Assembly (NCBI RefSeq): GCF_028437565.1 | Contig: NZ_JAMRYR010000001.1 | Coordinates: 248,001-312,000 of the forward strand | Source of the DNA: Actinomyces sp. B33 | Lineage (GTDB): Bacteria; Actinomycetota; Actinomycetes; Actinomycetales; Actinomycetaceae | Direction: 5' to 3' | DNA: 64,000 nt | Part shown: positions 51,225 through 59,906 of the stretch, in pieces | Layout of the letters: each line of letters starts with the position of its first letter | Numbering within the stretch: the first letter of the stretch is position 1 | The notes under the pieces: generated by a model | Told to the model about the DNA's origin: nothing | Seen by the model: the letters and a program-made list of their open reading frames with translations, nothing else | Database searches by the model: none | Translations under genes and position numbers: made by a program

Positions 51225-51949
51225 CAGATCACCTCCATCGGATCGTGCGCCGTGACGCCGAGGACGGGCGTGTTAGGGGTTCCAGCGAACTCCGGGTTGT
51301 CGATGAGGATGCGCGTTTCCTCGACCTGGCGGACCCCGTACAGCCTGCGCGCGGAGTCGAAGCTCACGGGGACGTCCTGGATGCTGCGTCCTGGATCGGC
51401 AGCGGAGGGGATCATCCCGGTGTCGGCGACTACGCGCAGGCTCACGGTTCTTTCCGCTTTGTGCTGACGTTGGTGAAATCGCGCGGCCTGCCAGGGCAAT
51501 CCGACGAGCGCGTCCCACGCGCTCTCCCGGCGCACGTCGAGGAGGAGCGGCAGGGTCGGCGGGCACGCCCGGCGTCCGAGGAACAGGGGGAATACGGGAT
51601 TGCGGATCGCTTCGCTCAGCGTCTCGATGAGCCGGTCCTGCCCCTCGATGAACGCGGTGAAGACCGCATCCGACAGGTAGAACCTGTGGGACAGGGGCAT
51701 GGACGTGTGCTCGCGGTGAGCCGTGTGGAAGTCCCTGAGGAGTTGGCCGGGCTGGTCGATCCGGGCGGCCAATGAGAGCCCGGCGAGGTCCTCGATCGGG
51801 TCGGAGCGTCTGCGCCCCTGGGCCGCGGCGAGCAGTCCGACGATTCCGCTCTTCGTCGGGAACGCCTCGGTGGTGCGCTGGGTGAAGCGGCTCGACGCCC
51901 CCCATGATTGCATGGGGCCCGCGAGCCTGAGGATGAGGACCTTGCTCAT
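51224..51949 (-). CDS. cas5e: Cascade subunit Cas5e (CasD)
   Basis: 241 aa. VLILRLAGPMQSWGASSRFTQRTTEAFPTKSGIVGLLAAA is the conserved N-terminal block of Cas5e, which caps the 5' handle of the crRNA. FYLSDAVFTAFIEG and LGRRACPPTLPLLL are further family positions. Coupled to cas7 by a 4-bp overlap and to cas6e by a 1-bp overlap. Confidence 0.95.
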   Translation of the reverse strand: MSKVLILRLAGPMQSWGASSRFTQRTTEAFPTKSGIVGLLAAAQGRRRSDPIEDLAGLSLAARIDQPGQLLRDFHTAHREHTSMPLSHRFYLSDAVFTAFIEGQDRLIETLSEAIRNPVFPLFLGRRACPPTLPLLLDVRRESAWDALVGLPWQAARFHQRQHKAERTVSLRVVADTGMIPSAADPGRSIQDVPVSFDSARRLYGVRQVEETRILIDNPEFAGTPNTPVLGVTAHDPMEVI

Positions 51950-53070
51950 CGAGCGTCCTGGAGGACTGCGACGGTCTGGGTCCCGAGGTCGACGAGGGGG
52001 ACTCGGTGTCCGAGCTCGTCGAATCGGTCGGCCCGGTCGGTGGTCCAGGCGGCCAGGGAGGCCAGGGGAGCCGTTCCTGTCCCTTCTTCCACTGCTTTCT
52101 CATAGGCGATGAATTGGTCGACGGCTGGCGCGACGTACCCGGAGCGGTCAGCCTGAACGGGGGTCTCGAAGGCCCCGACGAGGTTGATCGGCTGGTCGTC
52201 GCGCACGTGGACGAGGACCGCGTCGGGAAGAGTCCTGTTGGCAAAAGTCGTGATCTTGCCGGTCGGCATGGCCCGCACGAAGCTGTCGACGAAGAGCCTG
52301 ACGGCCTCGTCCGCGACGGCGACGGACCCGAGGTTCTCGGCGAGGAGGTCGAGGTTGATCGTCGCGTAGCGGTAGAGGGTCGCGGAGGCGAATTCGATGG
52401 TGCCGATCATCCCGGCCCCTTCGTCGGCCTCGTCGTCGGCGCTCTTGGCGTCGTCGACGGCGGTGTAGTAGTCGTATTCGGACTCGACCGCGCCGACGCC
52501 GAGGGCGTGCGCGACCTGGCAGGCGGCGTCGACGTTGAGGGAGTTGGGCTCGGCGACCATGCGCCCGAACAGGGCGATGTCGACTGAGTGGTCGGTGTCG
52601 ACGAGGCTCTTGGGCTTGAGTGCTTTGAACGCCGCTTTGACGTCCTGCTCGTCACTGACCGAGACGATGGCGTCGGCGACGTGCTCGATCTGCTTGGCGG
52701 ACAGGAAGACGAGGAATCCGGCTTCTTTGAGCTGCTCGTCGGTTTTCTTGCCGCGCGGGTCGCCGAGTTTGAACCCGATCGCGGTCAGCGCGGTCTCGGC
52801 GAGGTCGGTGGCGCGCTCGGCGAGGTCGGCTCGTCGGTCGACGATCGCATCGCGGAGGAGTTCGACGATCCGCTTGGTGCGGATCCCCCTGTTGCCCTCG
52901 GGCAGGGCACTCTCGAAATCCATTCGGGTGGCGCGCTTGATGGCCTGGGAGGAGATCCGCATGCGACGGGCTCCTCCGAAGACGGCGTTCTTCGGGGCGC
53001 CGGTGTCGTCGCGGTTGGGGTTCGAGGGGGGCAAGGTCTGGAGGATGTGGATGTCGACGAAACGCGTCAT
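51946..53070 (-). CDS. cas7e: Cascade backbone subunit Cas7e (CasC/Cse4)
   Basis: 374 aa. The N-terminus FVDIHILQTLPPSNPNRDDTGAPKNAVFGGARRMRISSQ (read in two halves) followed by AIKRATRMDF is diagnostic of Cas7e. In known complexes six copies line the crRNA; each thumb flips out every sixth base of the guide. This matters for the mini-array finding upstream. A 13-nt gap to cse2 is the largest in the operon. Confidence 0.95.
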   Translation of the reverse strand: MTRFVDIHILQTLPPSNPNRDDTGAPKNAVFGGARRMRISSQAIKRATRMDFESALPEGNRGIRTKRIVELLRDAIVDRRADLAERATDLAETALTAIGFKLGDPRGKKTDEQLKEAGFLVFLSAKQIEHVADAIVSVSDEQDVKAAFKALKPKSLVDTDHSVDIALFGRMVAEPNSLNVDAACQVAHALGVGAVESEYDYYTAVDDAKSADDEADEGAGMIGTIEFASATLYRYATINLDLLAENLGSVAVADEAVRLFVDSFVRAMPTGKITTFANRTLPDAVLVHVRDDQPINLVGAFETPVQADRSGYVAPAVDQFIAYEKAVEEGTGTAPLASLAAWTTDRADRFDELGHRVPLVDLGTQTVAVLQDAR

Positions 53071-53083
53071 GGGAGTGGGCCTT

Positions 53084-53773
53084 TCAGTGGGAGGAGTCGG
53101 AGTATGAGGGGGCTGCGGGGCCGTCGTCCGGGAGGGGCGGAGTCGGGGTTTCCCGGTCTGATCGGGGGGTTCTTGCGAAGTCGCGTCCCCATTGGCGGAT
53201 GATGCGGGATCGGAGTCGGGGGTCCTGCCACTGGTAGAAGTCCGAGGCGAGCCGCCCGTAATCGACGTGAATGTCTGCGGAGCTCAGCAGGTGGATGAGG
53301 CCTCGCGCCTGGATCGCGAGGGCGGTGAAGGTCTGCGCAGCGATCATCGCGCACAGGCGCCGGTACACCGGGTGGGTCTCGGGTCCCTGCCCGTCGGGGG
53401 CTCCGGCCACTGCGAGTCTCCTGACGGATGATCCGATCGTGGCCCCCCGGGGGCTGGTGAAGTGCATCGGGGTGTCGTGGGACCCCTGGTGGAGCGCCCA
53501 CAGCGTCAACGCTAGGTGCACTGCCTTCTCCCCTCGGGTCGGTTCGTTGCCGAGGAGTTTCTCCGACCCTGATTCGAGGGTGAGGGACCAGATCGCGGGG
53601 ACGGAACCGACCTCCTTGCCGACAGCGGATCTGAGGTGGGCCCGTCCGGCCACGGCTGCGGGGGAGGGGCCACGCAGCCGTGAGATCGCCGAGAGGGTTC
53701 TGGTCCTGACGTCCTCGGCGCGCGCGAGATCGCGCGGGGGATCCGCCTGCTCTGCACGAGGTGCTGTGGTCAT
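53084..53773 (-). CDS. cse2: Cascade small subunit Cse2 (CasB)
   Basis: 229 aa, all-helical. RGEKAVHLALTLWALHQGS and a C-terminal YGRLASDFYQWQD fit CasB, a dimer that stabilises the R-loop along the Cascade belly. The family is divergent and the call rests on position between cse1 and cas7 plus these motifs. It is longer than E. coli Cse2 (160 aa), as in other actinobacteria. Overlaps cse1 by 4 bp. Confidence 0.9.
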   Translation of the reverse strand: MTTAPRAEQADPPRDLARAEDVRTRTLSAISRLRGPSPAAVAGRAHLRSAVGKEVGSVPAIWSLTLESGSEKLLGNEPTRGEKAVHLALTLWALHQGSHDTPMHFTSPRGATIGSSVRRLAVAGAPDGQGPETHPVYRRLCAMIAAQTFTALAIQARGLIHLLSSADIHVDYGRLASDFYQWQDPRLRSRIIRQWGRDFARTPRSDRETPTPPLPDDGPAAPSYSDSSH

Positions 53774-55440
53774 TCCTGCTCTCCTTTCTGTTCGCGGTGC
53801 TCGATCGGCGCGATCGCGTTCAAGGCTTTTCTGAAGATGTTTTCCGCTTTCGCGGTGCTCATGAAGGTCATGCCGGTGTCGCGCCCGTTGATCGCGGTGG
53901 GGGGAGCCTGGTCGAGGAGTTCGTCGGCCAGCATCAGGGCGAGGCGACGGATCTCGCGCCTCCAGGCGGCGCGCTCGGCGGAGATCCTGCTCCCGGATTC
54001 GAGGCGAGAGAGCCAGACGCGGAAGGGATCGTCGACGAGGGCGAAGTAACGGGTCTTCGCCCGGTCACGGGCCCCGTCGCCGGCTCCGTCGCCGCGCTCC
54101 CCGCAGGCCCGGGAGATGTTCGCGGCGAGGAGCCCGATCGCCTGGGCCGCGGATTCGGTCGCCTCGACTTGCTCGACGACGAGTTGATAGAGGTTCGTGT
54201 TCTTCTCCTGGAGCAGGGCGGTGGCCATCGTCACCTCGTCGTGGTAGATGTCGTCGATCACCGACTCGTTCGACCCGTAGGCCATCCCGACGGCTTCGAC
54301 TCGGATGCGAACCGGGTATTCCGTCGGCGCCGTGGACGAGTCGAGCGTCTTGTGGAATTGGATCGTCTCGCTCGGGAGGAAGGCCGTGTGGGATTGCCGA
54401 TCGGGGCCGGTCACCTGTTGGACGAAGGGGAGGACGCCCGGCAGGGCCCGCCAGAAGGCGCGCCCGGGCTCGTGCTTCCTCGGCATGTAGGTCGGCGAGG
54501 CGAACTTCTTCGATTGCGGCGACGAGTACCTCCACAGGCTCATCGGCTCGTATCGCTGCATGTTCTGCGGGCCGAGTTTGTCCCCTTGGGCGAGGACCAC
54601 ACCCGTCACGCCGCTGCGGTCGCCAACCAGGCGCACTCGACGGGAGTGCCATGTCAGGAGGCGGGACACCGCGTACCCGTCGGGATCGGGGTTCCCCTCC
54701 GGGCTGTAGTCTCGCCGGATGCCCGTTTCGATGTCATCGGACTCCCACGAGCACGCGCCGAGGGGGCCGGTGCTCGCCGGGCCTCGGAGCGAGCCGTGGT
54801 CGGCGGCGACGAGGTTGAGGATGAGGGATTCGTCGAGGGTCCCGCCTTTGAGCCAGACGAGGCCGAGCTGCCCGGTCCACGACGGCCCGATCGGGTAGCC
54901 CTTGCCGCCTTTGACCTCGGGATCGTCCGCGGCGCCCGATCGGATGCCGGCAGGGTCGAAGGCGTGGGCGTGGATCAACCAGATCGCCGCCTCATCGGGG
55001 GGGATCGTTTCGAGGGCGGCGCCGGTGCGCATCGTGAAGAACGGCTCCCCGTTGGGGACATCCGCGACGATCTTCTCCAGTCCGGAGACCGAGTCCTTCG
55101 CGGTGCGCAGGCCCGGGGCCTGCATGAAGGGCCGACGGCCCCCGAAGAGGAAGAACCTGTCCTCCCAACGGTCGAGGTATTCCTGGATGGGCTCTTCGGG
55201 GACGCCGGAGTCCCACAGTGCCATCCAGGTGTCGAGGTCGGGCACGTCGATGACCCGGTAGCAGATCGCCAGGAGGATGCGCTCGATGGCGATCCTCTGG
55301 CTCGGCAGCTCGCAGGCGAGATCGACGATCTCGGCCGCCCGGGAGAACGCCTCTCGTATTCCCATCCGTTCCACTGCGCCGTCCGACAGCAGAACCGGGA
55401 TCCACCGCTCGTCCAGCAGGTTGTAGTCGGGTTCGCTCAC
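53770..55440 (-). CDS. cas8e: Cascade large subunit Cas8e (Cse1/CasA)
   Basis: 556 aa. NLLDERWIPVLLSDG at the N-terminus is the most conserved Cse1 signature. FFLFGGRRPFMQAPGL and a C-terminal four-helix bundle follow. Cse1 reads the PAM and recruits Cas3. It starts within the cas3 stop (ATGA) and overlaps cse2 by 4 bp, so effector production is translationally coupled to cas3. Confidence 0.94.
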   Translation of the reverse strand: MSEPDYNLLDERWIPVLLSDGAVERMGIREAFSRAAEIVDLACELPSQRIAIERILLAICYRVIDVPDLDTWMALWDSGVPEEPIQEYLDRWEDRFFLFGGRRPFMQAPGLRTAKDSVSGLEKIVADVPNGEPFFTMRTGAALETIPPDEAAIWLIHAHAFDPAGIRSGAADDPEVKGGKGYPIGPSWTGQLGLVWLKGGTLDESLILNLVAADHGSLRGPASTGPLGACSWESDDIETGIRRDYSPEGNPDPDGYAVSRLLTWHSRRVRLVGDRSGVTGVVLAQGDKLGPQNMQRYEPMSLWRYSSPQSKKFASPTYMPRKHEPGRAFWRALPGVLPFVQQVTGPDRQSHTAFLPSETIQFHKTLDSSTAPTEYPVRIRVEAVGMAYGSNESVIDDIYHDEVTMATALLQEKNTNLYQLVVEQVEATESAAQAIGLLAANISRACGERGDGAGDGARDRAKTRYFALVDDPFRVWLSRLESGSRISAERAAWRREIRRLALMLADELLDQAPPTAINGRDTGMTFMSTAKAENIFRKALNAIAPIEHREQKGEQE

Positions 55441-58424
55441 AGGTCCTGCACCTCCAATCCTCGGTGATTCGTGTACACGAGTCGTCGTCCCCGCACCTCG
55501 GCCTCCAACGCATCCGAGTGCTCATCGGTTTTGATCATCGGCAGGACCAGTTCCCCCTTGAGGAGGGGATGGTCCAGAAAGCCCCATTGCCTGACCCGCT
55601 CATCGTCCCAGAGGGCACGGGCAACTGCGGTGATGGCCTCGTCCACATCCTCATCGCGGTTCGTGAACTGCCACGGCGGAAGGGACAGGCTCCATGAGCG
55701 GATCTCCCTCGTCGCCTCGGCGTCGGGCCACACGCTCGTGTCCAGCATGACCGGTTCTCCGGGAGCGCTCCGCCACGGCAGCCCCGTGGCGACTCCGCCG
55801 AGCGCCGGGTCGATCGGGATGACGATCACCGGGATCTGGTCCTCCGCGTCTCGAACGGCCGCTCGGGCGACGACGCCCCTCATCGGCTGCTCCTCTTCTC
55901 CGGTCGCGAGATTCCCCTCGAAAGACCCCAAGAGGGCATCGCCCTTCCATGCGGGCAAGGAGGGGCTGTCGAGGGACCATTGGGATGCTTTGTCTCGAGA
56001 CTTGTTCACCGCGGCCCTCTCCGCCTCGGCGGCTTCGGCCAGAGCGGTACTCCACGAGCCGTCCGCGACGGGGTCCTCCGAGTAGGCGCGTTGAGTGAGC
56101 GCCGAGCAGTCCTCGGGCGCGGCGACGACGAGGCCCTGGGAGTGTTCGCTGAGGATCGCCAGTGTTCTCAGGATGCGATGGTCCCGGTAAACGACCTTGG
56201 ATCCGCGGCTGTACCCCCACGGCGTCGATTCCGCGTTCTCGACGAGGACGAAGCACTCGGCCTCCTCCAGCCCCGGGGGACGGGCTCTGCCGCTGTGTCG
56301 GTGGAGCCGTCCGATTCTTTGCAGGATCAGGTCCATCGGGGCCGGGTCGGTCACCATGAGATCGAAATCGACGTCCAGGCTCTGCTCGATCACCTGCGTC
56401 GCGACGACCACATGGCGACGCGGCCTGCCCTCCGGGCTCTTCCCGAACATGCGGAGCATCAGCCGGTCCTTCGCCGCCCGGTCGCAGGCCAGGAACCGCG
56501 AATGGAGGAGCGTGAGGGAGTCCTCCCCGAAGCGCTCGGCCATCGCCCGGTACGTCTCCTGCGCCTCCTTGACGGTGTTGCGAATGACCGCCGCGCATCC
56601 TCCTTCATCGAGGCGCCCGTCGATGAAATCCGCAAGAGCCCCGGCGTCAGGCGCGTCCAGGGGGACGATCCTCTTGCGGACGTGAGTCCCCCCGCCCGGG
56701 ACGGCTTCGCTGCGCACCGTTCGCCCTTCATCGCCGACCGTCGTGATGACCGGGTAGCCGATGTCCCCGTCGAGGCCGACGTCGTCGGCGCGAGTCCCGC
56801 CTGCCCGCCCTCGACGATAGGCGGCCACCAGGGCTCGGCGCCGGTCGGATGGAAGGGTCGCCGACAGGAGGACGACCGGGACCCCGTACATTCCGAGCCA
56901 CGTGAGGGCCGACTCCAGGTAGGTCTCCATGTAGTCGTCCGCCGCGTGCGCCTCGTCGATGACGACGACCTTGCCCATGAGGCCCAGATGCCGCATGAGG
57001 ACGTGCCGGGATTTGAGCGCTGCGAGGAGGACGTGATCGATGGTCCCGATGACCACCGGGGACAGCGTCGCCCGCCATCGCGCCGCCATCCACTTGCTCG
57101 CGTACAAGCCGGACCCGTTCTCGTCGCAGATCTGCACGGGGTCACCGACATCGTCGAGCATGCGGACGAAGTCTTCGTTGAGGTCGTTCTTCCCGTGCGC
57201 GAGGTGGATGCCGAGCGCCTGGGGCTCCTCGCCGAGCAGATTCGTCAACCATCGCCGCGCCCTGGAGAACATCGCGTCCGTCGTCGCCTGGGTCGGCAGG
57301 GCGATCATCACCCCCTGGAGGCCGCGCCGGCGGATCATGGCCTCGGCGACGAGGAACGCCAGCTCGGTCTTGCCGGAGCCGGTGGGCGCCTCGACGATCA
57401 TCAGATCCGGATCCTCGGCCTCGGCGATCTGCACGGCCCTGATCTGCGCGCGGGTCGGGGAGATCCCTTCGTTCCATTCGAAGCGGCGCCGGTAGCGGCG
57501 GGCGATATCGCTCTCGCGCTCCTCGCTGAGCCGCAGTGGGGCGGGGATCCGAGCTTTCGCCCAGCCGGCCTCGATTCTCTCCCGTTGAGCGCCCGGGGAC
57601 ATGGACTCGTGCCGGCGCTCCTGATGCAGCAGGGGGAACAGTTGCTCGTTCGAGGCCAGCCAGTCCGACATGACGACGAGGGAGGCGTAGGCGGCGGCCA
57701 CTGCGACCGGCAGCTCCGGGAGGGCCGTCGGCTTCTCGGATACGAGGGGGAATCCCGTTCTCCTGGCCATCCATTCGATGACCTCGCCGCGGGCCCGGGC
57801 CCATTCGGGCTCTTCGGAGGCGCATCCCGGACCGATGTTGTACATGCGCCTGGCGGTGTCCATGATCGCCGGATTCGGGTAGCGTCCGTGGTGGACTCCT
57901 GCGATCGCCGCCCACTGCTCGGCTCTGCGGCGGTCCCCGCCGCCGGCGGCGATCGCGTCGACGAGGGCGAAGTGCGTGACGAAGCCGTGGGGGAGCTGGC
58001 CCCTGTCGGGGATGTCGCGCCAATGGGGCACGTCGATGCCGTGGTCGCGGATGAACTGGGCGAGCGAGGGCACCTGGCAGGAGAACTCGAGGCTGATTTT
58101 GCCCGCATCATGCAGGCCTGCGAGGAAACCGAGCATCGCGCGGGCCGCGCCCTCGTCCCCCTTCCATACGGAGGCCATGAGGCGCCGCTGATGCGGGGAG
58201 GCGTAGTCGTCGAACAATCGTCCTGCAACATCGCAGGCGTCCATCAGGTGCTGGGGGACCGAGAGCCACTCCTCCGGATTCCTCCTGCCGCTCTTGGCCC
58301 AGAAGGATCGCGTCCGTTCCGACAGTTCGGAGTCGGTCAGATCGCTCTGGGGAGGGAGGAACCGGAGCTCTCCGAGGGGCTTCCGCCGTCCCCTGATGGC
58401 CTCCCCTGATCGTTCACGCGCCAC
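55437..58424 (-). CDS. cas3: Type I-E helicase-nuclease Cas3
   Basis: 995 aa from GTG 58424, which has GGAAGGGGG 7 nt upstream; an in-frame TTG at 58463 has weaker support. N-terminal HD nuclease with His59 region and LAGLHDAGK (His105-Asp106). Then a superfamily 2 helicase: Walker A EAPTGSGKTELAF near 345-353, DEAH box VIDEAHAADDY near 490, SATLP, and motif VI region LQRIGRLHRHSGR. C-terminal accessory domain. Cascade-recruited Cas3 nicks and degrades the invading DNA strand. First gene of the operon, preceded by an AT-rich promoter. Confidence 0.95.
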   Translation of the reverse strand: MARERSGEAIRGRRKPLGELRFLPPQSDLTDSELSERTRSFWAKSGRRNPEEWLSVPQHLMDACDVAGRLFDDYASPHQRRLMASVWKGDEGAARAMLGFLAGLHDAGKISLEFSCQVPSLAQFIRDHGIDVPHWRDIPDRGQLPHGFVTHFALVDAIAAGGGDRRRAEQWAAIAGVHHGRYPNPAIMDTARRMYNIGPGCASEEPEWARARGEVIEWMARRTGFPLVSEKPTALPELPVAVAAAYASLVVMSDWLASNEQLFPLLHQERRHESMSPGAQRERIEAGWAKARIPAPLRLSEERESDIARRYRRRFEWNEGISPTRAQIRAVQIAEAEDPDLMIVEAPTGSGKTELAFLVAEAMIRRRGLQGVMIALPTQATTDAMFSRARRWLTNLLGEEPQALGIHLAHGKNDLNEDFVRMLDDVGDPVQICDENGSGLYASKWMAARWRATLSPVVIGTIDHVLLAALKSRHVLMRHLGLMGKVVVIDEAHAADDYMETYLESALTWLGMYGVPVVLLSATLPSDRRRALVAAYRRGRAGGTRADDVGLDGDIGYPVITTVGDEGRTVRSEAVPGGGTHVRKRIVPLDAPDAGALADFIDGRLDEGGCAAVIRNTVKEAQETYRAMAERFGEDSLTLLHSRFLACDRAAKDRLMLRMFGKSPEGRPRRHVVVATQVIEQSLDVDFDLMVTDPAPMDLILQRIGRLHRHSGRARPPGLEEAECFVLVENAESTPWGYSRGSKVVYRDHRILRTLAILSEHSQGLVVAAPEDCSALTQRAYSEDPVADGSWSTALAEAAEAERAAVNKSRDKASQWSLDSPSLPAWKGDALLGSFEGNLATGEEEQPMRGVVARAAVRDAEDQIPVIVIPIDPALGGVATGLPWRSAPGEPVMLDTSVWPDAEATREIRSWSLSLPPWQFTNRDEDVDEAITAVARALWDDERVRQWGFLDHPLLKGELVLPMIKTDEHSDALEAEVRGRRLVYTNHRGLEVQDL

Positions 58425-58514
58425 CGCACGCCCCCTTCCCGTAAATGGTGACTGGCAGCACAATCATTAGAGCACAGGAAGAACCCTGACGCAAGAGTTT
58501 CTAACCCTCTTACT

Positions 58515-58555
58515 AACAACTCCAATATCATCAATGTATATTGATATATACTCAA
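58515..58555 (-). promoter_or_regulatory. cas operon promoter region with mini-array target site
   Basis: The only strongly AT-rich stretch nearby. Minus-strand TTGAGT (58555-58550) and, 17 nt on, GATGAT (58532-58527) are candidate -35/-10 elements. The palindrome ATCAAT-GTAT-ATTGAT (58530-58545) overlaps them. Positions 58535-58515 match the spacer of the mini-array just upstream (16 of 21). Confidence 0.6.
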
Positions 58556-58569
58556 CGGCATGAACGAGA

Positions 58570-58659
58570 GGCAGACCCCCGTGCGAACGGGGAACACGGC
58601 TGTTGCGACAACCATTCCGATGTCCTCAATCGGTTCATCCCCGGGAACCGGGGCGCGCC
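58570..58659 (-). ncRNA. Two-repeat mini-CRISPR, candidate crRNA-like cas-regulating RNA
   Basis: Plus-strand 58570-58597 is 22/28 identical to the array repeat; 58632-58659 is a more diverged repeat; 34 nt lie between them. In RNA orientation the first repeat keeps a hairpin (CCCCGG-TTC-CCGGGG) and 3' handle ATGAACC (array: ATGAGCC). The second keeps GTGTTCCCCG and its hairpin (CCCCG...CGGGG) but not its own 3' handle. Exactly the parts of one mature crRNA are preserved. TATCCT (58668-58663) could be its -10. Cas6e should process it and load it in Cascade. Confidence 0.75.
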
Positions 58660-58718
58660 ATCAGGATACCCCGTGCCGACACGGATACCCCGCGCCGCGG
58701 CTCCCCCGCCCTTCCCCT

Positions 58719-58782
58719 CATTTCCCCCGAAAACGAACATTTCCCACCAAAAACAGGGCCAAAAATTCGTTTTCCGGGGAAA
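58719..58782 (+). repeat. Dispersed repeat element, copy 4 (intact, right flank of CRISPR locus)
   Basis: 64 bp identical to 46411-46474, same orientation, with the same near-perfect 17-bp arms. The rest of the gap 58783-58919 is GC-rich and contains three copies of CCCGGACCC but no gene. Confidence 0.9.
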
Positions 58783-58919
58783 CCGCATTCCAGGGAAGCC
58801 CGGCTCGCACGCGGCCCTGCGCCCGGACCCTCGCGCGCCCGGACCCACCCCGTCGCGCAAGTCGCCGGCGCCCGCGAATTGCCCGGACCCTCACTCCGAC
58901 TCCACTGCCGCCTCTGCTA

Positions 58920-59906
58920 CTACTGCGCCTCCGCGCTGGCGCGAACGGACGCCACCTCGTACAGGGCGATGCCGGTCGCCACGGCCGCATTCAGCGACTC
59001 GACGCGAGACGAGATCGGGATCGACACGACCTGGTCGCAGGTCTCGCGCACCAGGCGAGACAATCCCGCGCCCTCGGCCCCCGTGACGACGACCAGGGGC
59101 CCCGTCGCCAGCGGCAGGCCGCGCAGATCCGCATCTCCCCCGCCGTCGAGGCCGACGACGAAGAAACCGGCCCTCTTGCAGTCCTCCAGCGCCCGCACGA
59201 GGTTCGTCGCCCTCGCGACCGGCACCCGGGCGGCCGCGCCCGCCGACACCTTCCACGCGGTCGTGGTGACCCCCGCGCTGCGCCGTTCCGGGACGATGAC
59301 GCCGTCGGCCCCGAACGCCCCCGCGCTGCGCAGCACCGCGCCGAGGTTGTGCGGGTCGGTCACCTGGTCGAGGGCGACGAGGAGGGGCTCGCCGATCTGC
59401 TGGAGGGAGTCGGCGATGAGGTCGTCGACGTGGGCGTACTCGTAGCCGGGCACCTCGATGGCGACCCCCTGGTGGACGGCCCCGTCGGTGGCGACGTCGA
59501 GGTCGCGGCGGGTGACTTCCAGGACGGGGGCGCCCATGCCGGCCGCCAGGCGGATGACCTCCTCGACGCGGTCGTCCTTGACGGTGTCGAGGACGAACAC
59601 CCGCTCGACGGGGACGTTCGCGCGGACCGCCTCGGCGACGGGGTTGCGACCGGCGATGAGCTCGTGCCCGGCGGGGATCTTGATCGAGGTCCTCGCCCGC
59701 GCCCGGGCGATGGCGGCCTCCTGCTCCTCGCGCTTCTCGCGCGCGACCTTGCGCTTGTGGGCGGGGTGGTAGGTGCGGTCCTCGGCCTTGGGGGTCGGGC
59801 CCTTGCCCTCGAGGCGGCGGCGCGAGTGCCCGCCGGTGCCCACCTGGGCGCCCTTCTTCGAGCCGGCTTTGCGCACGGCTCCGCGGCGTCCGGAGTTTCC
59901 GGCCAT
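58920..59906 (-). CDS. rlmB: 23S rRNA 2'-O-methyltransferase of the TrmH/RlmB family
   Basis: 328 aa. N-terminal 80 residues are a basic, disordered tail common in actinobacterial RlmB. Then the substrate-binding domain (AGRNPVAEAVRANVPV) and the SpoU/SPOUT knot: motif 1 ALDQVTDPHNLGAVLRSA, motif 2 VVVTGAEGAGLS, motif 3 IPISSRVESLNAAVATGIALYE. Methylates G2251 (E. coli numbering) in the peptidyl-transferase region. AAGGGGA upstream of the ATG. It lies downstream of cysS on the same strand, the usual actinobacterial order. Confidence 0.92.
   Translation of the reverse strand: MAGNSGRRGAVRKAGSKKGAQVGTGGHSRRRLEGKGPTPKAEDRTYHPAHKRKVAREKREEQEAAIARARARTSIKIPAGHELIAGRNPVAEAVRANVPVERVFVLDTVKDDRVEEVIRLAAGMGAPVLEVTRRDLDVATDGAVHQGVAIEVPGYEYAHVDDLIADSLQQIGEPLLVALDQVTDPHNLGAVLRSAGAFGADGVIVPERRSAGVTTTAWKVSAGAAARVPVARATNLVRALEDCKRAGFFVVGLDGGGDADLRGLPLATGPLVVVTGAEGAGLSRLVRETCDQVVSIPISSRVESLNAAVATGIALYEVASVRASAEAQ

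Noticed and set aside
58550-58563. Alternative spacer match (TTGAG at 58555) as the mini-array target
   Set aside because: Only about 8 of 12 positions match with seed mismatches at the first positions; the 58535-58515 site is much better.
46411-58782. Flanking 64-bp repeats as integrase att sites
   Set aside because: Two more copies occur elsewhere in the window and no integrase is present, so they are a dispersed family and not site-specific attachment sites.
58541-59086. Plus-strand frames running through the mini-array and repeat copy 4
   Set aside because: Translation is low-complexity Arg/Pro/Ser, start lacks an SD, and it crosses non-coding repeats.
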